DNA of 64,000 bases from positions 23,856,942 to 23,920,941 of the forward strand of contig NC_023753.2 of the NCBI RefSeq assembly GCF_000499845.2. The letters are read 5' to 3'. This DNA is from Phaseolus vulgaris. Its lineage: Eukaryota; Streptophyta; Magnoliopsida; Fabales; Fabaceae. The translations under genes and the position numbers were made by a program. The notes beneath the pieces are model-generated. The model worked only from the letters and a program-made list of their open reading frames with translations, searched no databases and was not told where the DNA came from. The first letter of the stretch is position 1; each line of letters begins with the position of its first letter. Below, one piece after another: positions 51,324 to 61,838 of this stretch.

Positions 51324-52057
51324 GTTCTCATTGGTCCTGCTTAGACACCATGACTCACGAAAATCCCTAATTTTTCATGAGTAATATATATGGAAGTCTC
51401 CCTAAGCAAATATTTCTTAGTCCAAGGGTAGGCTTCAACGTAATCCATAAGGAAAGAAAAAAGAAAACTAGCAAGAACAGACTATTCTAGAAGAGGATTT
51501 AAACCGCGAGAATATGTGCAGATAAACAAACCAAACAACCTATAATTAAACCAGAGCATACGCGAGCAACAATGGCAAATGCATATCTAAGAGAGGAAGG
51601 TTAAAAGGGAATCACTGCAGAGTGAAGGGTGTGATGGCAGCTGGAATCTTGAGCCGCCTGAACTACGGTGGTGAAGAGCACGAGTACAAGAGTTTTTGAG
51701 TAAGATTTTTGAATGCGAGAATGAAAGGGAAAGAGAGAATTTGCTGAGCTATGGAGGGAGCCCAAACGTTTGCATAAAGGATCGTTAGTCAAGTGACACG
51801 TAAGCTACACAGGACACAATCGTGCGGTTAGGAAGGAAGGACACGTCTTGTCGAAGTGGTTTTATCCTCCCTTGAGAAGCGTAAACGTTTTGTCAAAAAA
51901 GGTTTACCTCGATTGAGCGCATGCACAGAGGCATTTATTGTTCAAACAACTTAATCGGGTCGAGAGCATGCAACATCTTCATTTCAGACATAACTCGTTT
52001 CATAGGCAATAGCCTCTTCGTCTAGCTCAACTTGGCTCGGTTAGAGGTTAGGGGTTG

Positions 52058-52453
52058 TGTTATTCCTGATCTTGAGTCAAGTCAGTCAAAAGGGCCGATC
52101 TGGATGACCAAATAAGGTATGGGATTTGGAAACTGACCTGACCACCCATGTCGAACTGAGTAGTCAAAATGCTGGTCTGGCAAGCCACGTTGAGTTGACT
52201 AGTGAAGGTTAGGTCAGTAACCGTGTTAGAAGGTGCATGAAGACATTTCAAGAAGGACGTGGGGAGAAAAGGCGGAGAGGGAGAAGAAAGTGGAGAGGAT
52301 AATGGGCGTGAGGGAGAGGATAAAAGGATAGGAGAAAAGAGAAAAAAGGAACAGAGCCAAGTTGGGGGGAAAAGAGGAGAGAGAAAAAAAGGAAATATTA
52401 GAATAAGAGTGAAAGATCGTACTAGAACGAGGAAATCAAACTCGAACAGAATA
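52058..52453 (+). repeat. 3' LTR of gypsy element 2
   Basis: About 396 bp, starting TGTTATTCCTGATC after the purine tract AGAGGTTAGGGG and ending CGAACAGAATA. Differs from the 5' LTR at many sites. Confidence 0.8.
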
Positions 52454-53034
52454 TGTATATTATTTAATTTATAATCAACGTGATAATGTGAAATCACAAA
52501 AAATAATCTATGAAGATATTAAATATAAGTGTAGGTAAGCATAAAACACTCATGCAGTTTACGTGTTTGCCATTTTGGGTGCTTTGAGTGGATTGAACCA
52601 AGGTTAACTTCTTTGACTTTGATGTTTGATCTTTTAATTCTTATATTCAGTATATGTTGCACCGACAAAACAAGGTAAAAAAAGTAATTGAGAAGGTAAG
52701 ACAATGGTCAAAGATAATATTTAGTTTGAGTTATTTTATAGATATTAAAATTATATCAAGTTACTTTAATATGGTTGTCACATAATTATGTTTTTTTTTA
52801 AATATTGTATGATCCATATTTATAATTTTATATCATTAAAATGAAAACACTCGTTAATAAAGATTATCATATACATCATTAATGCAATGTATAATATAAC
52901 ATTCAAACAAATTTGGTTACTTATAGTATTAAAAAACTGAAAAAGTATAATCTAATTTATTTAATCTTATATTTGAATTAACACAATGAGGAGGTAAGGT
53001 GACTTACAAAGTTGATATTCATAAAGTCTTTGAC
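52454..53034. other. AT-rich spacer
   Basis: Nothing recognised between gypsy element 2 and the CACTA element. Confidence 0.6.
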
Positions 53035-53360
53035 ACTCACTACAAAAAATCATGTATAAAGTGGCGGTTTTAATACGACGATTATTAATAACTGTCACAA
53101 ATTTTCGTATAATACGACGTTTTAATAAGCGTCACAATTATCGTTCAAAATGTGTCATTTTGAACTGTCACAATTTTCATTCAAAATAAAATCTCGTGTT
53201 CCCCTTCCCTCCATTCACCATTCCTTATATTTCCAATTTTTTTTGAAAAACCTCTCTTCCCTCCTTCTCTCTCACATACATTCACGAAAACTCTACCACT
53301 CTTCTCTCTCTATGCAAACCTCTCCGTTCAAGAATCTCCTACACCTCCATTTCTAAAACC

Positions 53361-53588
53361 CTAACCGAGACGATTCCCATTCAGCGTCGTCTTTAGAATC
53401 TCTCGCACCAGATCTAAAGTTGTTCTTCCATGGTCATCCGCCACCTCAAGATCCACACCGAGATCCAGCAGCAACTTCGTCACACCGAGCCTCACGTACC
53501 CCACCGCCATGTGCAACGCCGCGAGACTCCTGTTGCGGTCGTGGTGGTTCAGATTCGCGCCGACTTCCGCAAGCAACTTCACGCACAT
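53361..53588 (-). pseudogene. Captured cpSRP43 (CAO) ankyrin-repeat fragment
   Basis: A 75-codon frame reads MCVKLLAEVGANLNHHD, then LAALHMAVGYVRLGVTKLLL, DLGVDLEVADDHGRTTLDLV and REILKTTLNGN. This closely follows the end of the ankyrin region of plant cpSRP43, the chloroplast signal-recognition subunit that delivers light-harvesting proteins; ALHMA.GYVR, ADD.G.T.LDL.REILKTT and GN are the telling positions. The transit peptide, earlier repeats and chromodomains are absent. It lies about 320 bp inside the left end of the CACTA element. The frame is open, but it is a fragment and may be untranslated. Confidence 0.72.
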
Positions 53589-53744
53589 TTAAGTTTGAAT
53601 CTAGACTCATTCGTTTCAGTTCCAAGTTACATTGATGCTCTGGTTTCATTTCAACTTTGGTTTCATTTCAGCTCTAGTTTAATCTCTTTTTTTCCGCATA
53701 CCGAGATGATTTTCGCAAACTCAATCACTCTATAATGTTATTAG

Positions 53745-54450
53745 GTGTATCTTTACTTAAAGTTGGTGGAAGAATGATTTATTCAACCTGCTCAATGAAT
53801 CCTATTAAGAATGAAGCGATTGTTGCAGAGGTAATCAGTCCTGAAATCTCTGAAATTATATTTGGTGCCAGCTGTGTTATCTAGCTTATCCTATTAATAG
53901 TTCACTCGTATCGCAAGTATCTTCTGTTGGCACGCGCTTCATTCCTCTTGTTTTCTAATTGATGTCCAGTTTTTTGTTATTACTACAAATCTTTCCAAGA
54001 ATGATTATGAATTCAACTATTTCAATGGTGTTGTGTCATGGGCCGTTATTGTTCTGGTTAACTTATTTTTTAATTGTGTTTTGGTTGTTAATTCTATGCA
54101 ATTGATTACTGGGATGTCCATGAACTTGTACCCATGTTCACATTCCTGGTAAAACATTAAATTTCAAACTTTCTGAATAGAAAATTATGTTTTTCCAAAT
54201 GAAGCTTGCATTTCTAGCAGAAGATGTTTGATTAATGTGTATTTAATTCAAGTGCAGTAGTCTAGAATAGAAGGATTTAAGGTTGTTATGCAACTGTATG
54301 CATTGAAATGCTTCTAAAGATAGTTTGGATGTACAAGTATGCGACAAGGGCAAGTGGTTTTATCTCTAGCAAAGATGTTCCCCAGTTTCATAGAAATGTA
54401 GTTCTTCCTAGCATGTTTCCAAATGGCAGAAGCTATCAGCATGTTTCTCA
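53745..54450 (+). pseudogene. Captured TRM4/NSUN2-type tRNA m5C methyltransferase exons
   Basis: Exon 53745-53830 has an AG acceptor before it and GTAATC after it. Continuing a phase-1 codon it reads GVSLLKVGGRMIYSTCSMNP and IKNEAIVAE. STCS holds the nucleophile cysteine region (motif VI) of RNA m5C methyltransferases. A second piece at about 54336-54450 reads GFISSKDVPQFHRNVVLPSM and FPNGRSYQ, matching the later KDV...R...VLPSMFPSGR block of plant TRM4 in correct order. Introns were captured too, implying DNA-level capture. The remaining domains are missing. Confidence 0.7.
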
Positions 54451-55326
54451 AAGTATTGCTGAAGTGCATAGACATGGTGGGCGTAGCTCAACGTAACAAC
54501 CATCTTCTGAAATCGGCAGAAATTAATAATCACAGGTATATGATTCTAGCCCGTGTTCCATTTCTGTATGATTTCTTTAGCGGTTTGGTCAGCATAAACT
54601 ACCAACTTGGTTATTTAAAGTGTAGTGTTATTGCTTCAATGAACTTATTGCCATAGCAGTAGTTTTTTTTAATCAGCAAAGAGTCATAGGAGTAGTGAAG
54701 ATAGACTTCGTGATATAGCATTAGTTGAGAGAGGGGATATAAATGCTTCCAAATACATTCTTTTTTATTCTTTGGTCTTGTTTTAAGGATAGACTATCGA
54801 GAAGGATGGATGCAACTTGTACATATTCTTCAGATAGTGTTATGTTGGTCTTTTTTTCCCCTCTGTGAAATAGTGTTGTATTAGTCTTTAGAGTAAATTA
54901 GAACAAATGATTTGATAAATTAGGAGAGAACACTACTAAACACAATCATTGGGTTGTTGATAGAAATTAGATGTTAAAGTGTTTCGCTTCGTATTGATGA
55001 TATTTTAATGGTCATTTCATAAGGTACTAGCTCCATTGTCGAAACAAATTAGTCATTACAGTGAGAATTAGAAAACAATTTGTTACCTGTTGTTATTGTT
55101 TTCTGTGTAAATAGAAAAGGATTTTTTACCTATAGTATTAGAAAATTGCTTCTTTTGTGCTACTCTGTTAATTGAATTTGACACTTTGATGGGATGTGAT
55201 TTTTAATTTTATTTTAGGAACAACAATACCAATCGGTAAGAAAATTTGAATGAATTGCAATGCTTTGTATTTTCAATATTAGGATTGGGGAAAAAAAAAA
55301 TTGAAAACATAGTTTTTCTTGTGCAG

Positions 55327-55963
55327 GTAAAACAACGAACTTCAAATCTTAAAGATTATGAGATGGGTTCACATGTGATGCAATATGGTGATGCCAACAC
55401 GACAGCTGAAAAGCTTTATTTATACCAAGGTATGTGTAGCAACAAATTCTTTTTTACATAGATTAATTAGAGGTTTGATTTGGTCTTTTTACTAAAAGCC
55501 AAACTATGATATCTCTTACATTAATAAAGACATTTAAAAAGTAATAAAATTGAAACAATACACAAAAGTGTATGATTAGCTAATGTTAAGGATAATTAAG
55601 TTTGAAAATAAAATGTATAACAATTTTAATATTACTAACTATTTTTTTAATTCTTATAGTGCACTTTTCAATAAGAGAAAATGGTCTCTATTTGAAATCT
55701 CTCTCTTAGAAAGAGATCTCATAGCTTAAATAAAAATAAGGTTGATTCGCAGTATTTTAAGCATATCCAAAATAACATCCCAGATTTTTTTCATCTTCCT
55801 CTTTCTACAGCTTTTGTGTGAATGTGTAAATCCTATATATGATTACAATTTTTGGATTATTAACACTATTTTAAATTATTTATTTCAGGTATCAGATTAT
55901 GGAAGTGGTGCTCCATCACCTAATCAAGTAATAGGATCAAGTGCTAGAAGCAAAAGTTATTAG
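55327..55963 (+). pseudogene. Further exon-like segments, source gene unknown
   Basis: 55327-55430 is flanked by TTGTGCAG and GTATGTG and reads [20 protein letters not shown] and [15 protein letters not shown] second segment after TTATTTCAG at about 55889 reads VSDYGSGAPSPNQVIGSSAR, ending at TAG at 55961-55963. They could be consecutive exons of one captured gene; the source was not recognised. Confidence 0.4.
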
Positions 55964-56169
55964 GGATATGTGTTTTAATTTTAAACTTGATTAAGGATGT
56001 ATGAACTTTTGAACAATTATGTGTTGTAATTTTAAACTTGATTAGGGATGTATGAACTTTTTATGTGTTTTAATTTTCAATTCCATATAAACTTTTGAAC
56101 ATTATTATGTGTGTTTTAATTTTCAATGAAATGAATAGATGATTATAACTTTATACATTATTTTATTTT

Positions 56170-56460
56170 ATTATGAAAAAGTGGTGGTTAAATTTTATTT
56201 ATTCAGAATTAAAATTACGTCAGTTAAAAACGCCACTACTTATACATATTATGGCGCTAAAATCTTCTTCAATGAATGTAAATTGTGACAGTTATAATTG
56301 ACACTACTTACGTATATTATGGCGCCATAATCTTCTTCAATGAATGTAAATTGCGACAGTTATAACTGACACTACTTATGTATATTGTGGCGCCAGAATC
56401 TTCTTCAATGAATGTAAATTGCGTCAGTTATAACTGACACTACTTACATATAAAAACCGC
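56170..56460 (+). repeat. Subterminal tandem repeats of the CACTA element
   Basis: About 3.5 units of 64-65 bp, each with ATCTTCTTCAATGAATGTAA, ATTG(C/T)G(A/T)CAGTTATAA and TGACACTACTTACGTATATT, followed by several GTGGCGGTT motifs in both orientations to 56625. Such arrays are where CACTA transposases bind. Confidence 0.88.
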
Positions 56461-56704
56461 CACTACTTACACTATGTTTAAAGTGACGGGTGTTGCGGCG
56501 GGTAGCGTAAAACCGCCACATTAAACTTTGTGGCGGCCAGTTCTATGGCGGTTTGGGAAACCGCCACAAGCGTATATTGTGGCGGTTATAAACGCCAGTT
56601 TATACGAAAATAACCGCCACAATATACACTTTTTTTTGTAGTGACTCTGAGTTTGAAGTTTTTATTATTAGTTTTGACACGTTTTGATTTTCACCCCTTG
56701 TTTT

Positions 56705-58893
56705 TCGGTTGGATTAATACAATTCTTCGTTCAACTATGCTTTCTATCAGAATAAATGACAGTTTGGTGGTTTTTTTTTCCTTGGAATAGAAGTGTCAGA
56801 CAAGGTGATCATTTGTCTCCTTTACTTTTCTGTCTTGCAGAGGAAGTTCTTTGTAGAGGGATCTCTAAGCTTGTGAATGATAAGAAAATTTTACATATGA
56901 CTTGTCCATCTCACTCCCTCTCATATTTTATATGCTGATGACATATTTGTTTTATGTAGGGGGATATTAAGTCTCTTAGAAATTTGAGTGTTTTTCTTAA
57001 AACATATGGTGATTTTTCTGGTTAATACATTAATAACTCTAAAAGTAGTTTTTTCACAATGGATAATTCTGTAAGATTTGCCACCAAAATTCAACGTATT
57101 CTTTCTCGTAGTCATGGTTGTTTGCCTTTCAATTATTTAGAAGTGACAATCTTTGTTGGTGCTCTAAAGTTTTGATTTCTTCAACCTTTGGTTGATAAAG
57201 TCAAATTTAAGCTAACATCTTGGAAAGATAAATCTCTTAGCATGATGGGTCGGATTCAGTTGGTCAATACAATTATTACTGGATTTCTAGCTTATAGCTT
57301 TAATATGTATATATGGCCTATTTCACTTCTTAACCAAATTGAGCAGTGGTGTCGAAATTTTATTTGGACTAGTGATATTATGAAAAAAGTCATAGTTATA
57401 GTGAATTAGGATACAATTTGTTCTCCTTTTGAAAATGGAGGTTTGAATATTATTAATCTTCGTCATGAAAATAATGCATATCTTCTTAAGCTTGCTTGGA
57501 ACTTTGCTTATAGCAGCAGACCTTGGTCTTTTCTCCTGAAAGCCAGGGTTCTTAAATCCAAATACGAGTTTAGAATGGTTTATAGAACCTCATCTCTTTG
57601 ACCTGGAATTAAGCAGTTTTATTCTACTATACTTGATTATACTTCTTGGACTGTTGGTACATGTACTTTTATTAATTTTTGGAATGATAAATGGTGTTCT
57701 ACTACTTCTTTAGCAAATATTGCAGGGTTATCTGATGGTGCTAGCATTTCGGATACAGTCTCTCAGTTTTGGACAGGTTGTGATTGGAACATTCCCTTGT
57801 CTTTACAGCAGATGCCTCATTTTTTAATCATATCATGGTTAGGAATGAACATGATATTTCTAATTGGATTCTAGATGAGTCTGGTTGTTTCACTCTTAAA
57901 TCGGCTAAGACTTTTTTCTTGGAATTAGGAGTTCCATGTGGTTGGGGTAAATTCATTTGGTCTTAATCTATTCCGCCTTCCAAAACTCTAGTACTTTGGA
58001 AATTTTTTCATGGGCGTCTTCCTATAGATCAACATATTCAGAATAAAAGTTTGCATATATGATCTATGTGTACGCTTTGTGCAAAGCATGATGAATCTAT
58101 TCAACATTTATTTTTGAATGTTCTAATGTTTTTCATATTTAGAGTTGGGTTCGACAAATTTTTCTTACTTCTCATTTCTCTAATAAGGATGATCTTCTTT
58201 CTTTTATTAAGAGTGATGGTAGTCCTTTGGTTAAATTGATTAAGCTTGCCGTGATAATTATTTCTATTTGGACGATATGACGTATGAAAAATTATGTTAG
58301 ATTTCAGGATAAGATTGAGGTTTCTAGGGCTATTTCGGTGATTAAAGATTTAACTTGCCTAGTGAGAAATTTGTCTAAAGCTTCAACGAAGAATGATATG
58401 TTGGGTTTCAATGTGATTAAGTTTTTTGGTATCAATACTCATAGTGATAAAGTTCTTCGTTCTCTTCCCGTTAGATAGGAGTTTCCTTTACCAAGCTGTG
58501 TTAAAATTAACACTGATGGGGCTGTTAGGGGTATCCTGGTTTTATTACTTGTGGAGGTATTTTCCGTTGGAGTATGTAGGAGTTTATTGGTGCTTTCTCT
58601 ACGTTTCTTGAAGTTCAAATTACTATGAAGGAAGCTCAAAAGATGGGGTTTACTAATATCTGACTTGAATGTGATTCTGCCTTGGTTTGTGTCACATTTA
58701 CTGCTAGGACTAATGTTTCGTGGATGCTTCGTAATCGATGAAATACTTGTTTTAATTACTGTGGGAAAATCAGGTTTAGGGTTACTCATATTTTTCGTGA
58801 AGGAAATGCATGTGCTGATAAGTTGACTAATTTAAGATTTATTTACAGAGAACCATTTTATTGGTATAATAGGCTTCCATCTAGTCTATTCTT
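56705..58893 (+). mobile_element. LINE fragment: RT, zf-RVT and RNase H regions
   Basis: Reads in shifting frames NTILRSTMLSIRINDSLVGF, RSVRQGDHLSPLLFCLAEEV, the YADD catalytic box (TATGCTGATGAC at about 56933), FKLTSWKDKSLSMMGRIQLV, a CTLCAKHDESIQHLF zinc motif near 58070-58110, then a plant-type RNase H opening KINTDGAV near 58505 and IFREGNACADKLTNLRFIYR near 58790-58850. Stops and frameshifts throughout. It begins about 60 bp right of the CACTA element and breaks off at 58893. Confidence 0.85.
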
Positions 58894-59659
58894 TGAGAAC
58901 CATTTTATACCTCTTTTCTTCTTCAAACAATACAACAACCTTGCATATTTAACTACACACCCTTTACAGTGACCATATGATGAAATCAGTGATATACAAA
59001 TAAAGATTAAAGATGTTATGTTCCAAGAATAAAGAAAGTGGTCAGAAGTAACACTAACACTTTCAGCTAACTTTTTAATCTTGATTAACAAAGGAAATGG
59101 CTTTTTAAAACATATAACAAAAAAAACTTTCCTTTTTCATACCCATAAAGAGAAAAAAAATAGTTGTGATTATTTCGTTCATAAAAAGTTTTTTTTTTCT
59201 TTGTTTCAAGAAAGTATAATCATGTTCTATATATAAAGGAAAAACTAAACACTTCTTGATTCATGGTGGTGAGATATAGCTTATAAGAGAAGTTCTTCAC
59301 TAACAACAAAAGCAGTGTAACTATATGGACAAAGAGTGACTAGATAGTATCTGAAACTGATTGTAAAATTACTGAAATGTCTATAATCATTTGGTTTCTT
59401 TACTTCTTCAAATGATGATACACAATACTTACTTGAACTTAGGAGTACCTTTTTCAAATCACTCTCGGCCTAGCCGAATATCAATATTTGGAGAAGGAGA
59501 CTTGAAAAAAAAATAAAAAATTACTGACACATCAACAGTACAACTAGTTCTAGGTAATATTTAGCTCCTCTTTGTGTATAAAGATTCAAGCAGAACCATC
59601 TCTTGCATGGTGATGATGGTGCATTAGAATTCAGAAAAAAAAGAAAGAGAAGGCTTGCC
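58894..59659. other. Intergenic, nothing recognised
   Basis: The expected second exon of a DUF620 gene (to the left of the - strand fragment) was looked for here and not found. Confidence 0.5.
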
Positions 59660-59836
59660 TCATTGAGGGGTGACACTGAGAAGGATCTTGAGATTAGACT
59701 TCTTGTTGAAGAGAAGGGAAAAGTGAGTCCTGATCCAGTTCCAGTTTCTCCATGATTGAAGGCATTTCTTTGAGTTGTTGTTTCCTTCATTTTCTTCATT
59801 GATGGGTTCTTCAGATAACGGTGCAAGTCTACCCAT
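59660..59836 (-). pseudogene. DUF620-family protein, N-terminal fragment
   Basis: From the ATG at 59836 (reverse) it reads MGRLAPLSEEPINEENEG, then LQSWRNWNWIRTHFSLLF and NKKSNLKILLSV. This matches the N-terminus of plant DUF620 proteins, where a similar LLSV block continues into a Gly-Cys-Pro stretch. Here it ends TPQ and TGA after 58 residues; family members have over 350. No later exons were seen within about 770 bp downstream. Function of the family is unknown. Either a truncated gene copy or a first exon whose intron lacks a recognisable donor. Confidence 0.5.
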
Positions 59837-60515
59837 CCCAGTTTCTTGTGGTTGTTGAAACGTGAGACACACAACATAGAAAGGAAAATGCTTCAAGGAA
59901 CAACAGTGTTAGCTATGTTGTTGTTGTGTTGTGCAGTGTGGGTTTCGAGCACGCGCAGAGTGAGAGAGTGGGGTGCACGTGGAAAAAGTTGGAGCAAAGT
60001 TAAGTTTAAGATTGAATGTTATGATGTGACAGAAAGGGTGAGTTATAAAGAGAGAGTGAAAAGAAAGAAGTGAGAAAGATGAGATAAAATACAAGTTTGA
60101 TTCAGATTTTGATTAGCATCACTGATTAGTGATCTTTTCAGCTTTAACTTTTTTTACTTTCTAAAATAAAAATCACTAATAATCAATGGTTAGGGCAAAT
60201 TTATCATGCATCATAATGGAAATGGGGTGGAAGTGAAAGAAAAAAAGAAAAGAATAATATAAGAAAGGTGAAATTTATTAAATTAAGTATACATTCGTTT
60301 TAGCGGAAGAATTTTGAAAGTTTTTGTTTGAATAAATATAAATACTCAATAAGTGTCTTATAACGTAAGTGTAAAAATTTATGCTTTTATTAAATATTTT
60401 TTTTGTTTAATTACACGCTAAAGGAATATATTATATTAATTATTTATGTAGTTTTATTTCATAATTTTAAAACATAATGTTAATTATAATTATAAGTCAG
60501 ATGTTAGTCATATTT

Positions 60516-60592
60516 AAACAATTAGTTTGGTTGTTAAAAGAAAATTGTAGAAACAATTAGTTTGGTTGTTAAAAGAAAATTGTAGAAACAAT
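60516..60592 (+). repeat. 35-bp tandem duplication
   Basis: Two perfect copies of a unit containing AAACAATTAGTTTGGTTGTT. Confidence 0.9.
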
Positions 60593-60685
60593 ATTTTATT
60601 TTAGAATTCTCCTTTTTAAAAGACGCATATAAATAAATGAGTAATTAATAATTATTGATGTTAGACGAAATGTATATCAGTTCCA

Positions 60686-61280
60686 TATTATTATTATGAG
60701 ATTATTAGGTGCATTTATTTAATATAATTATTATTAAAGTTTGATTTCAAAATTGTTGTAAAACGGTAGATAATACTTTGTTAACTTTTAAATTTTGATT
60801 ATTAAATTTTATAAATTCGATTTTCTTAAATAATTTTAAATTGAAATATCTGAATAATAACAAATTTTACAATAAAAATACTTTCCCTTAATACAATTTG
60901 AATATAAATGAGTTTATACAAACTTTAATTGAAATGTTTGGATAAAAATAAATTTTACAACAAAGATACATTAACCTAATACAATTAGTATATAAATAAT
61001 TTTATATAATATATCCACAATAAAGTTATGAATAATTCTTTTAGCCTCCAACTGCAATAGTTTATATTATTCTTTATATACATTATTATTTCCTGGATAC
61101 GGTTTTCTTCCCTGCACATACATTTAAAAACAAAATATCAAATCATTGAATGATGTTCGTTGCTTGCATATTATTACTAAGACATCATCTGGTGCATTTA
61201 TTTAATATAATTATTATTAAAGTTTGGTTTAAAATTTGTTATAAGAATATAGATGATACTTTGTTAACTTTTAAATCTTA
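60686..61280 (+). repeat. Interspersed local duplications
   Basis: 60686-60797 and 61168-61280 share GGTGCATTTATTTAATATAA and ATACTTTGTTAACTTTTAAA. Between them 60838-60928 and 60929-61010 are another pair (ATAAATTTTACAA, TTAATACAATT). Origin unknown. Confidence 0.7.
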
Positions 61281-61439
61281 CAAATGAAAGTTTTTTTTAT
61301 TTTTATATTTACTCAATAAGCAGCAACGTGTTTTTAAGATTGTTCTTCAAATGCGGTCTACACATAACAAATAATTTAAAGTTAGTATAATCCGAAAACA
61401 TAGAATGGTAACTTATGAAAAATCTATGACACACTGCCT

Positions 61440-61838
61440 AAGAGAACTATGTCGTAATCGATGGAATACTTGTCTTAATTTCTGTGAGACAATCAGGTCT
61501 AGGATTACTTATATTTTTCGTGAAGAGAATGCGTGTGCTGATAAATTGACTAATTTAAGATTTATTTATAGAGAATCATTTCATTGGTATAATAGACTTC
61601 CATCTAGTCTGTTCTTAGAATTCTTTATGAATAAGTATAGTCTACCTATGTATCATTTTTGTTAACATATGAGTTTTAGTCTAGTCCCCCATATTTTTGT
61701 ATTTTCTTTCTTTTTTCTTTGTTTTAATAATATTTTTTCATGTGATGGCAGATGATTGTTGTTACTTGAGGTGTCTGCTGAGATGTCAAGTTGCATAGTG
61801 ATGCCTAACATCAAAACTTTTTATGAAAAAAAATATGA
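61440..61838 (+). mobile_element. LINE 3' end: RNase H C-terminus, 3' UTR and poly-A
   Basis: The reading RNRWNTCLNFCETIRSRITY, then IFREENACADKLTNLRFIYR and WYNRLPSSLF, is about 90% identical in DNA to 58725-58893. It continues into LEFFMNKYSLPMYHFC and TAA at 61663-61665, then a T-rich 3' UTR ending GATGCCTAACATCAAAAC and an A-rich tail near 61830. Confidence 0.8.

Larger units (their letters stand above)
46566..52453 (+). mobile_element. Ty3/gypsy LTR retrotransposon 2, Tat-like, with antisense ORF
   Basis: LTRs at 46566-46962 and 52058-52453 share blocks such as CTTGAGTCAAGTC, ACCGTGTTAGAAGGTGCA and ACATTTCAAGAAGGACGTG. TTTGGCACCCGCCGTGGGAC follows the 5' LTR; AGAGGTTAGGGG precedes the 3' LTR. 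Order inside: gag, RNase H tail, integrase, 70-bp tandem repeats, antisense ORF. Protease and reverse transcriptase are deleted near 48000. No matching target duplication was found. Confidence 0.88.
53035..56646 (+). mobile_element. Non-autonomous CACTA (En/Spm) transposon carrying host gene fragments
   Basis: The element 53038-56643 (3,606 bp) begins CACTACAAAAAA and ends TTTTTTGTAGTG, with the 3-bp target duplication ACT at 53035-53037 and 56644-56646. Subterminal GTGGCGGTT/AACCGCCAC motifs occur in both arms, densest on the right (56450-56625). No CACTA transposase was recognised. Inside are a cpSRP43-like fragment on the - strand, TRM4/NSUN2-like exons on the + strand and further exon-like segments. 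Ends and duplication are perfect or nearly so. Confidence 0.92.

Noticed and set aside
59846..60073. Small + strand ORF with a hydrophobic start (MLQGTTVLAMLLLCCAVWVS) resembling a secreted peptide
   Set aside because: It overlaps the start of the DUF620-like fragment on the other strand, has no recognised mature peptide and no clear promoter; not supportable.
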